Program-made: the position numbers and the translations under genes
NCBI RefSeq assembly: GCF_001552135.1
Contig: NZ_BCQP01000052.1
Location: forward strand, 40,973 to 104,972
DNA from: Actinomadura chibensis NBRC 106107
GTDB lineage: Bacteria > Actinomycetota > Actinomycetes > Streptosporangiales > Streptosporangiaceae
Direction: 5' to 3'
DNA length: 64,000 nt
Part shown: one piece after another, positions 8,542 through 16,535 of the stretch
How the letters are laid out: every line of letters starts with the position of its first letter
Numbering within the stretch: the stretch's first letter is position 1
The notes under the pieces: generated by a model
Told to the model about the DNA's origin: nothing
The model's input: the letters and a program-made list of their open reading frames with translations, nothing else
Database searches by the model: none

Positions 8542-9701
8542 GCGAGCAAGCAAGCGCCGGCGCCGGCGCGCCGGTGACCGACGAGCGCCCGGTGCGGCCG
8601 GACCCGCCAGCGGCCGCCGAAGACCAGGTGGTGTTCTCCGGGATCCACAAGTGGTACGGGGACGCGCCCGCCGTCCACGACTTCAACCTCGCGATCCGCA
8701 AGCGCGAGTTCGTGACGCTGCTCGGGCCGTCCGGGTCGGGCAAGACGACGAGCCTGCGCATCCTCGCCGGGCTGGAGTCGGCGACCGCCGGGGAGGTCTA
8801 CCTCGCCGGGCGGGCCGTCACCGACGACGTCCCGGAGAAGCGCAACATCGGCCTCGTCTTCCAGAACTACGCGCTGTTCCCGCACATGACCGTCGCGCAG
8901 AACATCGCGTTCCCGCTGAAGATGCGGCGGATGAGGAAGGCGGACGCGGCCCGCGAGATCGACCGCGTCCTCACGATGACGCGGCTCACCGAGTTCCGGG
9001 ACCGCTACCCGCGGCAGCTCTCCGGCGGCCAGCAGCAGCGCGTCGCGCTCGCCCGCGCGTTCGTGTTCGACCCGAGCGTCCTGCTGATGGACGAGCCGCT
9101 CGGCGCCCTCGACCGCAACCTCCGCGACCACATGCGGCTTGAGTTGAAGGCGCTGCAGCAGCGGATCGGCGCGACCGTCCTCTACGTCACCCACGACCAG
9201 GACGAGGCGCTCGCCCTCTCCGACCGGATCGGCGTCATGCACCGGGGCGTCCTCCAGCAGACCGCGCCGCCGCACGAGCTGTACGAGGCGCCGGTGAACT
9301 CGTTCGTCGCGAAGTTCCTCGGCAAGTCGATCTGCCTGCCCGCGCGGCGGGTGGAGAAAGGGGCGCGCACCGTCCTGGAGGTGTCCGGGGTGGACGGGCG
9401 CGTCCTGGTCGAGGCGGGCAACGACTGCTCGGCCGCCGACGACGCCGAGTTCATGATCCGGCCGGAGCGGCTGCGGATCTCCGCGGAGCGCCCGGACGCG
9501 GCCGACCGCAACGCGGCGCGCTGCACGGTCGCGGCGCACGTCTACCTCGGTCCGCAGATCGAGGTGCACCTGCGCACCGCCGAGGGCGCCGAGCTGGAGG
9601 CGATGGTGCCCGCGGAGCTGCGCGCCGACTTCGAGGTCGGCTCGCCGCACTGGCTGAGCTGGGGACCGGGCGACTGCCGCTTCCTCCCCCGCGTCGACTG
9701 A
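8538..9701 (+). CDS. ABC transporter ATP-binding protein, PotA type
   Basis: 387-residue cytosolic ATPase energising the PotBC-like permeases. Walker A GPSGSGKTT is near residues 63-71, the signature LSGGQQQR follows near 160, Walker B is LLMDEPLGALD, and the H-loop is VTHDQDEAL. The C-terminal third is a TOBE-type regulatory domain, typical of PotA/MalK-like ATPases. About 30 extra Pro/Ala-rich residues precede the ABC fold. The gene closes the transporter block; an 81-bp gap then leads to the enoyl-CoA hydratase gene. Confidence 0.93.
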   Translation: MSEQASAGAGAPVTDERPVRPDPPAAAEDQVVFSGIHKWYGDAPAVHDFNLAIRKREFVTLLGPSGSGKTTSLRILAGLESATAGEVYLAGRAVTDDVPEKRNIGLVFQNYALFPHMTVAQNIAFPLKMRRMRKADAAREIDRVLTMTRLTEFRDRYPRQLSGGQQQRVALARAFVFDPSVLLMDEPLGALDRNLRDHMRLELKALQQRIGATVLYVTHDQDEALALSDRIGVMHRGVLQQTAPPHELYEAPVNSFVAKFLGKSICLPARRVEKGARTVLEVSGVDGRVLVEAGNDCSAADDAEFMIRPERLRISAERPDAADRNAARCTVAAHVYLGPQIEVHLRTAEGAELEAMVPAELRADFEVGSPHWLSWGPGDCRFLPRVD

Positions 9702-9782
9702 CGACTTCCTCCGATCTCTCTGAAACCGCCTCCCGCCACGACCTCTGTTCGGCATGCCTGCACTCGCACGGAAGGGCAAGCG

Positions 9783-10571
9783 ATGAATTCACCGGCACTG
9801 ACGTGCTGTACGTGGCACATGGACGGAGACGTCGGTGTGCTGACGCTGAACCGTCCGGACCGGCTCAACGCGATCTCCAACCGGGACATCGACGAGCTGG
9901 ACCGGGTGATCATGCGGGCGGGCAAGGATCCCGCCGTCCGGGCCGTGGTGATCACCGGGGCCGGACGGGGCTTCTGCTCCGGCGCGGACGTCAAGGAGTG
10001 GGCGGCCCGCGCCGACGCCGACGAGGAGTCCTGGCCCGCGAAGATGCACCGGACGATCGCCCGCCTCTACTGGCTGCCGAAGCCGGTGGTCGCGGCCGTG
10101 AACGGCGTCGCCGCCGGGTCGGGGTTCGACATCGCGCTCACCGCCGACATGCGGATCGCGTCGGAGGCGGCCCGGTTCGGCCAGGTCTACGCGCAGCGCG
10201 GCATCTGCCCGGACGCGGGCGGCTCCTACCTGCTGCCCCGCGTCGTCGGGGAGGCCCGCGCCGCCGAGCTGATCTACACCGGCCGGATCATCGACGCGGA
10301 CGAGGCGCTGCGGATCGGCGTGGTCAGCGAGGTCGTCCCGCCGGAGAAGCTGATGGACCGCGCGCTGGAGCAGGCGGCCGTCTTCGCCGCCGGGCCGACC
10401 GTGGCGATCGGCATCGCGAAGCAGAACATCCGGATGGGGCACACCATCGGGATCGAGGAGGCGCTGCGCAACGAGCAGCGCGGCGGGCACGCCTGCGTCC
10501 ACACCGAGGACATGGCCGAGGGCCTCCGCGCCGCCGTCGAGAAGCGCCACCCCGTCTTCAAGGGCCGCTGA
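9783..10571 (+). CDS. enoyl-CoA hydratase/isomerase family protein
   Basis: 262-residue crotonase-fold protein. The oxyanion-hole segments are GRGFCSGADVKEW (61-73) and NGVAAGSGFD (107-116). In canonical hydratases two glutamates act: here the first position is occupied by Tyr136 (FGQVYAQRG) while the second, Glu162, is kept. Asp144 in ICPDAGGSYLLPR resembles the PaaG-like isomerases. Isomerisation of an acyl-CoA is therefore as likely as hydration. GGAAGGG lies 6 nt before the ATG. Its stop overlaps the acyl-CoA synthetase start by 1 nt, so the two are co-translated. Confidence 0.87.
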   Translation: MNSPALTCCTWHMDGDVGVLTLNRPDRLNAISNRDIDELDRVIMRAGKDPAVRAVVITGAGRGFCSGADVKEWAARADADEESWPAKMHRTIARLYWLPKPVVAAVNGVAAGSGFDIALTADMRIASEAARFGQVYAQRGICPDAGGSYLLPRVVGEARAAELIYTGRIIDADEALRIGVVSEVVPPEKLMDRALEQAAVFAAGPTVAIGIAKQNIRMGHTIGIEEALRNEQRGGHACVHTEDMAEGLRAAVEKRHPVFKGR

Positions 10572-12817
10572 TGGACGGCGACTCCGCTGTGGGGGGACGA
10601 CCCCCCACGCCCCCCGAGAAGCGCCGCTGGTCCGGTTCCCTCCATTCCGCTGGCGCTCCATTCCGGGAACCGGACCAGCGGCTTGACCGCCTCTTCCGCC
10701 CCAAGAGCGTGGCGGTGGTGGGGGCGTCGCCTAAGGGCGGGTATGGGCTGCGGATTCTGCGGAACATGCGCGGGGTCGGGTTCGAGGGGCGTCTCTACGT
10801 CGTCAACCCCGGCCGGACGGAGGTCGGCGGCGTCCGCGCGTACCCGTCGCTGAGCGACCTGCCGGAGGCGCCGGACGCGGTGGCGGCGGCGATCCCGGCG
10901 GCGGGCGTCCCGGCGCTCGCGGCGGAGGCCGTGCGGGTCGGCGCGGGCTCGATGGTCGTCTACGGCGCGGGGTTCGCCGAGCGCGACGACGCGGGCCGCG
11001 CCCTCCAGGCCGAGCTGGTCGCCGCCGCCGACGGACGCCTCCCGCTGATCGGCCCGAACTGCCTGGGGACCGTCAGCTACCGGGGACGCGCCGCGCTCTG
11101 GGGCATCGAAATGCCCTACGTCCACGCGGGCGCGGACGGGACGGTCGCGCTCGCGGCGCAGAGCGGGAACATGGCGCTGACGACGATGCTGTCAGGACGC
11201 CTCCCCGCCGTCGCCTACGCCGTGTCCGCGGGGAACCAGGCGGTGCTCGACCTGGCGGACTGCCTGGAGTACTTCCTCACCGACCCCGGCGTGCGCGTCG
11301 TCTGCCTCGTCATGGAGGGGCTCGCGGACCTCGCCCGGTTCCGCGTCCTCGCGGAGCGGGCGGCGGAGCGCGACGTCGCGGTGATCGTCCTCAAGGTGGG
11401 CCGGTCGGCGGGCGGCGAGGCCGCGACCGTCGCGCACACCGGGACGCTCGCCGGACGGGACGCCTCCTACGACGCCCTGTTCCGGCAGACCGGCGTGTAC
11501 CGCGTCGACGACCTGGACGAGATGGTCGCGCTGTGCTCGCTGCTCGCCGTCCCGAACCGGCCGCGCGGCGCCGCGATCGGGTTCTTCGCCAGCTCCGGCG
11601 GCGAGTGCGGGCTGACCGCCGACGTCGCGGACGCGGCGGGCGTCCGGCTCGCCGACCTGGACGCGGCCGCCGAGTCCGCGCTCGCCGCCGCCGTGCCGCC
11701 CTACCAGCGGCCGCGCAACCCGATGGACCTCGGCGCGTCCGCGTGGGGCGACCGGGACGCCTACTACGCCGCCGCCCGCGCGATGGGGGAGTGCCCGGCG
11801 GTCGACGTCGTCGCGTTCTCCGGCGACGCCCCGACGCACTCCGACCCGCTCGACGAGTTCGGCTGGCCGGAGATGATGGGCGGCGCGGGCGACGCGGCGG
11901 CGGAGCTGGACGTCCCGGTCGTGCTGCTGACCATGACCACCGATGTGACGCCCGAGCTGGGCGAGCTGGCGCGCCGGAACGGGGTGGTGCTGCTCGCGGG
12001 GGCGCGCCCCGCGCTGCGCGCGATCGCGCTCGCCGGCAGGCCGCGCCCGTCCGTCCGCGCGGAGGAGGCGGACCCGACCGATTCGGCCACGCGGCGGAGC
12101 GCCGCCGAGCTGCTCGCCGGACGGACGGGCGCACTGACCGAGACCGAGTCCAAGCGGCTGCTGGCCCTGTACGGGGTGGCGTCGCCGGACGGCGAGGTCG
12201 CGTCCGACGCCGACTCCGCCGTGGCGGTCGCGGATCGGCTCGGCTACCCGGTGGTGGGCAAGCTCCACGTCCCGGGCGTCGCGCACAAGTCCGACATCGG
12301 CGGCGTGGAGATCGGCCTCGCCGACGCGGCGGCGGTGCGCGCGGCGTTCCACCGGATCATGCGCCGCGCCGCCGCGGCGCTCGACGGCCTCGACACCGGC
12401 GGCGGCGTCCGGCCCGGCGTGCTCGTGGAGCGGATGGCGGGGCCGGGCGTCGAGCTGATCGTCGGCGGCCGCAACGACGCGGCCGGGTCGCTGGTCGTGC
12501 TCGGCGCGGGCGGCGTCCTCACCGAGCTGCTGGACGACGCGGCGGGCCTGCTGTGGCCGTTCGGCCGCGACGACGTCCACGCCGCGCTGTCGAGGCTCCG
12601 CGTGAACGCCCTGCTGGGCGGCCACCGGGGAAGCCAGCCCGCCGACGTGGAGGCGCTCGCGGACGCCGCGCTCCGCGTCGGACGCCTGCTCTCCGACCAC
12701 CCCGAGATCACCGAGATCGACGTCAACCCGCTGCTGTGCCGTCCGAAGGGCGAGGGCTGCCTCGCGCTGGACGCGCTCGTCGTCGCGGACCCGGCAAGGA
12801 AAGGAGGAGCGAGCTGA
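10571..12817 (+). CDS. ADP-forming acyl-CoA synthetase (acetate-CoA ligase-like, fused alpha and beta)
   Basis: 748-residue cytosolic enzyme that makes an acyl-CoA from an acid, CoA and ATP through a phosphohistidine. Order: CoA-binding Rossmann domain (FRPKSVAVVGAS near residue 43-54), succinyl-CoA-ligase-like domain with the phospho-acceptor His289 (AHTGTLAG), and an ATP-grasp domain from about 525 (VVGKLHVPGVAHKSDIGGVEIG). The first 40 residues are not part of a known domain and are encoded by a large inverted repeat, so the exact start is uncertain (GTG at 10589 is another option). It overlaps its neighbours by 1 nt on both sides. It probably activates the acid imported by the ABC system. 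Confidence 0.92.
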   Translation: MDGDSAVGGRPPTPPEKRRWSGSLHSAGAPFREPDQRLDRLFRPKSVAVVGASPKGGYGLRILRNMRGVGFEGRLYVVNPGRTEVGGVRAYPSLSDLPEAPDAVAAAIPAAGVPALAAEAVRVGAGSMVVYGAGFAERDDAGRALQAELVAAADGRLPLIGPNCLGTVSYRGRAALWGIEMPYVHAGADGTVALAAQSGNMALTTMLSGRLPAVAYAVSAGNQAVLDLADCLEYFLTDPGVRVVCLVMEGLADLARFRVLAERAAERDVAVIVLKVGRSAGGEAATVAHTGTLAGRDASYDALFRQTGVYRVDDLDEMVALCSLLAVPNRPRGAAIGFFASSGGECGLTADVADAAGVRLADLDAAAESALAAAVPPYQRPRNPMDLGASAWGDRDAYYAAARAMGECPAVDVVAFSGDAPTHSDPLDEFGWPEMMGGAGDAAAELDVPVVLLTMTTDVTPELGELARRNGVVLLAGARPALRAIALAGRPRPSVRAEEADPTDSATRRSAAELLAGRTGALTETESKRLLALYGVASPDGEVASDADSAVAVADRLGYPVVGKLHVPGVAHKSDIGGVEIGLADAAAVRAAFHRIMRRAAAALDGLDTGGGVRPGVLVERMAGPGVELIVGGRNDAAGSLVVLGAGGVLTELLDDAAGLLWPFGRDDVHAALSRLRVNALLGGHRGSQPADVEALADAALRVGRLLSDHPEITEIDVNPLLCRPKGEGCLALDALVVADPARKGGAS
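10623..10682. repeat. 18-bp perfect inverted repeat inside the 5' coding region
   Basis: Left arm 10623-10640 and right arm 10665-10682 are exact reverse complements (arm begins GCCGCTGGTCC). The 24-nt loop itself has two copies of TCCATTCC. The element lies in codons 18-38 of the acyl-CoA synthetase, before its first domain. It looks like an inserted palindromic element kept in frame, or a translational attenuator hairpin; either is inference. Confidence 0.8.
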
Positions 12818-13980
12818 TGGACTTCGCGATCCCGGACCATCTCGTCGAGTTCCGCGAGACGGTCCGCAGGTTCACCGAGACCGAGCTCATCCCGCACGAG
12901 GACTACGTGGAGGAGCACGACGGGCTCCCGGAGGACGTCGAACGGCGCATCCGGGAACGCGCGCTCGCCATCGGGCTGAACTCGATGGGCATGCCCGAGG
13001 ACGTCGGCGGGGGAGGGATGGACGTCCTCGGCCAGGTCCTCGTGACCGAGGAGCTGTTCCGCGCGCTCGGCGGCGTCGCCGAGTGCGTGCCGACGACGCC
13101 GAGCGTCATGCTGGCGTGCGACGAGGAGCAGCGGGAGCGGTTCCTGATCCCGTGCGTGCGCGGCGACATCCAGTGGTGCTTCGCGCTGACCGAGCCGGAC
13201 ACCGGGTCGGACGCCGCCGGGATCCGCACCCGGGCCGCGCTCCGCGACGACGGCTCCTGGGTGATCAACGGGCGGAAGCGGTTCATCAGCCACGGCGACA
13301 CGGCCGACTTCGCGATCGTCTTCGCGCTCACCCATCCCGACCGCGAGCAGGACCGCATCACCGCGTTCCTCGTCGAGAAGGGCACGCCGGGGTTCGGCGT
13401 CGGGCAGCTCCACAAGACGATGGGGCACCGCGGCTACCGGCAGGCCGAGCTGGTGTTCGACGACTGCGCCGTCCCGGCCGCGAACGTGCTCGGCGAACCG
13501 GGACGCGGGTTCAGCCTCGGCCACGGCGCGCTCAGCGCCGGACGGATCATGACCGCCGCGCGCTGCCTCGGCCCGATGGCCCGGCTGATCGACGACGGGC
13601 TGGAGTGGGCGAAGCAGCGCGTCCAGTTCGGCCGTCCCATCGCGGACTACCAGGCCATCCAGTTCATGCTGGCCGACTGCGCCACCGACCTGCACGCCGC
13701 CCGGCTCATGACGTACGAGGCGGCGTGGGCGGCCGACCAGGGGCAGCCGCCGAAGACGGTGCACGCCAAGGCGTCCACGGCGAAGCTCTTCGCCAGCGAG
13801 GCGCTCGGCCGGGTCGCGGACCGCGTCCTGCAGATCTTCGGCGGCACCGGCTACATGAACGAGACGTACGTCGAGCGCGCCTACCGCAACGCCAGGATCG
13901 AGCGGATCTGGGAGGGCACCTCCGAGATCCAGCGCATCATCATCGCCCGCAACCTGCTCAAACGAGGAATGTTCCGCTGA
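12817..13980 (+). CDS. acyl-CoA dehydrogenase
   Basis: 387-residue FAD enzyme introducing an alpha,beta double bond into an acyl-CoA. It has the usual N-terminal helical, central beta (CFALTEPDTGSDAAGI) and C-terminal helical domains. The base is probably Glu366 in IWEGTSEIQ, the placement seen in short/medium-chain family members. AAGGAGGA lies close before the ATG at 12817, which overlaps the previous stop by 1 nt. It should act on the CoA ester formed by the preceding gene, and the crotonase-like enzyme would then act on its product. Substrate chain or ring type cannot be read from sequence. Confidence 0.92.
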   Translation: MDFAIPDHLVEFRETVRRFTETELIPHEDYVEEHDGLPEDVERRIRERALAIGLNSMGMPEDVGGGGMDVLGQVLVTEELFRALGGVAECVPTTPSVMLACDEEQRERFLIPCVRGDIQWCFALTEPDTGSDAAGIRTRAALRDDGSWVINGRKRFISHGDTADFAIVFALTHPDREQDRITAFLVEKGTPGFGVGQLHKTMGHRGYRQAELVFDDCAVPAANVLGEPGRGFSLGHGALSAGRIMTAARCLGPMARLIDDGLEWAKQRVQFGRPIADYQAIQFMLADCATDLHAARLMTYEAAWAADQGQPPKTVHAKASTAKLFASEALGRVADRVLQIFGGTGYMNETYVERAYRNARIERIWEGTSEIQRIIIARNLLKRGMFR

Positions 13981-14041
13981 CTCCCGCCTCGGCCAGGTCA
14001 CCACCCACCCCCGAAATCGCGCCAGCAACGAAGGACGAACC

Positions 14042-15145
14042 ATGAACATTCCCGGCACCTCGCACGGTCCCGCACTGTCCCGCAGGAACCTGCTGCGCGG
14101 CGGCGCCCTGCTCGCCGGCGGCATCGCCGCCGCGCCGCTGCTGTCCGCCTGCGGCGGCTCCGGCGGCGGGGGCGGCGGCGGCAAGAAGGTCGTCGTCGCC
14201 GACTGGGGCGGCGCGCTCGTCGAGGCGGAGAAGAAGTACATCTTCGAGCCGTTCAGCAAGGAGACCGGCATCGAGGTCGTCGTCGCCGGGCCGCCGACCC
14301 CCGCCAAGATCAAGGCGATGGTCGAGACCGGCAACATCGAGTGGGACCTCATCGCGGGCGGCCCGAGCACCGTCCTGCCGATCGGGCGCAAGTACTTCGA
14401 GACGCTGCCCGACAAGCTGCTCAACATCCCCGGCATCGACAAGTCCTACGTCGACCCGAACTGGCTCACCTACTACCTGTTCTCGATCGTCCTGGCGTGG
14501 AACACGTCGGTGGTCGGCAGCGGGAAGAAGCTGGAGAGCTGGGCCGACTTCTGGGACACCGAGAAGTTCCCCGGACGGCGCTCGCTGCGCGGCGCCGACA
14601 ACGGCGTCCCGCCGGACATGGAGTTCGCGGTCCTCGCCGACGGCGTCGACATGAAGTCGGTCTACCCGATCGACGTCGACCGCGCGTTCCGCAGTTTCGG
14701 CAAGCTCAAGTCGCACGTGCCGCAGTGGTGGACGTCCGGCGCCCAGCCCGGCCAGATGCTGGTCAGCAAGCAGGTCGGCGCGTCGAGCATCTTCTCCGGC
14801 CGCATCGGCGAGCTGAAGCAGAAGGGCGCGCCGCTCGACTTCACGTGGAACGGCGGCATGTTCCAGCTGGCCGCCTGGTCGGTCGTGAAGGGCGCGCCGA
14901 ACAAGGAGAACGCCTTCAAGCTGATGGAGTTCTCCGTCCGCCCGGACATCCAGGCGAGCGTCTGGAGCAAGTACCCGAACGGCCCGTCGAACGCCAAGGC
15001 GCTCGACCTGATGGACAAGGAATTCGCGAAGACGCTGCCCTCCCACCCGCAGAACGTGGAGGTGCAGTTCCTCCAGGACGCCGAATGGTGGGGCAAGAAC
15101 CGCGACACCGTGCTCAAGCGCTTCCAGGAGTTCTCGAAGTCCTGA
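14042..15145 (+). CDS. ABC transporter substrate-binding lipoprotein, PotD type
   Basis: 367-residue exported binding protein. A twin-arginine motif (SRRNLL, residues 13-18) is followed by a hydrophobic stretch and a lipobox ending at Cys37 (LLSAC), then a Gly-rich linker. Mature part matches the spermidine/putrescine-type periplasmic-binding fold (KKVVVADWGG; WDLIAGGPS). It should anchor outside the membrane and feed the permeases at 6773-8541. Its position, four genes downstream of the ATPase gene and inside the catabolic genes, ties transport and catabolism to one operon. GAAGGACG precedes the ATG. Confidence 0.9.
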   Translation: MNIPGTSHGPALSRRNLLRGGALLAGGIAAAPLLSACGGSGGGGGGGKKVVVADWGGALVEAEKKYIFEPFSKETGIEVVVAGPPTPAKIKAMVETGNIEWDLIAGGPSTVLPIGRKYFETLPDKLLNIPGIDKSYVDPNWLTYYLFSIVLAWNTSVVGSGKKLESWADFWDTEKFPGRRSLRGADNGVPPDMEFAVLADGVDMKSVYPIDVDRAFRSFGKLKSHVPQWWTSGAQPGQMLVSKQVGASSIFSGRIGELKQKGAPLDFTWNGGMFQLAAWSVVKGAPNKENAFKLMEFSVRPDIQASVWSKYPNGPSNAKALDLMDKEFAKTLPSHPQNVEVQFLQDAEWWGKNRDTVLKRFQEFSKS

Positions 15146-15183
15146 CGCCATAAGCGCGCAAGTCCGCACCAAGGGAGAACGCA

Positions 15184-15987
15184 GTGGAATCATTGGCAGG
15201 CCGCGCCTACCTCGTCACGGGGGGCGGCACCGGCATCGGCGCGGCCACCGCCCGCCGCCTCGCCGCCCTCGGCGCGTCGGTGACCGTGGTCGGGCGCCGC
15301 GGCGAACCCTTGGACGCGGTCGTCGCGGACGTGGAGCGCCAGGGCGGGCACGCCCTGGCGCACCCCGCCGACGTCCGCGACCCGGCCGCCGTCGAGGCGG
15401 CGGCCGACGCGGCGCTCGCCCGGTTCGGACGGCTGGACGGCCTCGTCAACAACGCGGCCGGGAACTTCGTCGCGCCCGCCGAGCGGCTGTCGGCGAACGG
15501 CTGGCGCGCGGTCGTCGACATCGTCCTCAACGGGACGTGGAACTGCACGTCCGCCGTGGCCCGCCGGATGATCGAGGCGGGCGCCCCCGGCGCGATCGTC
15601 AGCGTGATCGCCACCTACGCCTGGACGGGCCATCCCGGCACCGTGCACAGCGCGGCGGCGAAGGCGGGCGTCGTCGCGATGACCCGGACGCTCGCCGTCG
15701 AATGGGCCCGCTACGGGATCCGGCTGAACTGCATCGCGCCGGGCCCGACCGAGACGGAGGGCGCGGGCGCGGCGCTGTGGGCCGACGACGCCGACCGGGC
15801 GCGCGTCCTCGCGTCCGTCCCGCTGAACCGGTTCGCGAGCGCCCCGGAGATCGGTGACCTCGTCGGGCTGCTGCTGAGCGACCGCGCCGGGTACGTCACC
15901 GGCTCCGTCCTCACCGCCGACGGCGGGCAGTCGCTCGGCACGCAGATCTACGGGCCGCCGATCGCGGACGCCGCCGCCGCTCAGTGA
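15184..15987 (+). CDS. SDR-family oxidoreductase, 2,4-dienoyl-CoA-reductase-like
   Basis: 267-residue NAD(P)H-dependent reductase. The Rossmann motif TGGGTGIG is at 12-19 and NNAAG at 89-93. The classical YxxxK is replaced by Ser156-A-A-A-Lys160, with Tyr145 fifteen residues before the lysine. The same spacing is known for the catalytic Tyr/Lys of mitochondrial 2,4-dienoyl-CoA reductase, so that activity is a sound inference. It would clear a dienoyl-CoA formed in the operon pathway. GTG start 15184 follows GGGAGAA. Its 3' end overlaps the convergent CMD-like gene by 7 nt. Confidence 0.86.
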   Translation: MESLAGRAYLVTGGGTGIGAATARRLAALGASVTVVGRRGEPLDAVVADVERQGGHALAHPADVRDPAAVEAAADAALARFGRLDGLVNNAAGNFVAPAERLSANGWRAVVDIVLNGTWNCTSAVARRMIEAGAPGAIVSVIATYAWTGHPGTVHSAAAKAGVVAMTRTLAVEWARYGIRLNCIAPGPTETEGAGAALWADDADRARVLASVPLNRFASAPEIGDLVGLLLSDRAGYVTGSVLTADGGQSLGTQIYGPPIADAAAAQ

Positions 15988-16535
15988 CCGGACGCGGGAA
16001 ACCCCGGTAGGCCGGGCTCGGGCGGGACGCCGAGCGTGTTCAGCGTGGTGGCGACCGTCCAGTACCGGCCGACGACGGCGATCAGGTCGATGAGCTGCGC
16101 CCGGTCGTAGGTCTCGGCGAGTTCCGCCCAGGTGGCGTCGGTCAGGTCGCCGTCGTCGTGCAGCTCGTCCACGGCGCGGAGGAGGGTCGCCTCGAACGGC
16201 GTCCAGCCCTCCGCGCCGGGGCCGCGCGTGACGCGCTCGACCTCGTCCGGGGTGACCCCGGCGGCGGCGCTCATCCGCACGTGCTGCCCGAACGCGTACT
16301 CGCAGCGGCGGCGCCAGACGACCCGCAGAATGGCGAGTTCGCGGTCGCGCGCGGGGAGCGGCGAGTCGTTGAGCAGGTAATGCTGGAGCGGGCGCTGCGC
16401 CTTCATCAGGCCGGGGCTGTGCGCCCAGGTGCGGGAGACGTGCGCGGTTCCCGTCCATCCGTCCGCGCCGAACGCCTCGCGTTCCAGGCGGTGGTAGGAG
16501 TCGATGTCCAGCGGGGCTATGCGGGGCTCGGTCAT
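15981..16535 (-). CDS. carboxymuconolactone decarboxylase-like (AhpD-fold) protein
   Basis: 184-residue all-helical CMD-fold protein. The core segment ELAILRVVWRRRCEYAFGQH shows the family's Glu, Arg and His, but only one Cys; the second Cys of the CxxC seen in AhpD peroxidase partners is Ala here, so a thiol-redox role is unlikely. Enzymes of this subgroup act as decarboxylases or lyases, or have no known role. The ATG at 16535 overlaps the MBL hydrolase stop by 4 nt. It is the last gene of a three-gene minus-strand unit and converges on the SDR gene. Confidence 0.85.
   Translation of the reverse strand: MTEPRIAPLDIDSYHRLEREAFGADGWTGTAHVSRTWAHSPGLMKAQRPLQHYLLNDSPLPARDRELAILRVVWRRRCEYAFGQHVRMSAAAGVTPDEVERVTRGPGAEGWTPFEATLLRAVDELHDDGDLTDATWAELAETYDRAQLIDLIAVVGRYWTVATTLNTLGVPPEPGLPGFPASGH

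Noticed and set aside
10571..10690. A start codon error in the acyl-CoA synthetase because of the palindrome
   Set aside because: No in-frame start lies between the palindrome and the CoA-binding domain, so translation must pass through it; ATG 10571 also overlaps the previous stop, as elsewhere in the operon.
12817..12819. Possible frameshift between the acyl-CoA synthetase and the acyl-CoA dehydrogenase
   Set aside because: The TGATG overlap is normal translational coupling and both proteins are full length.
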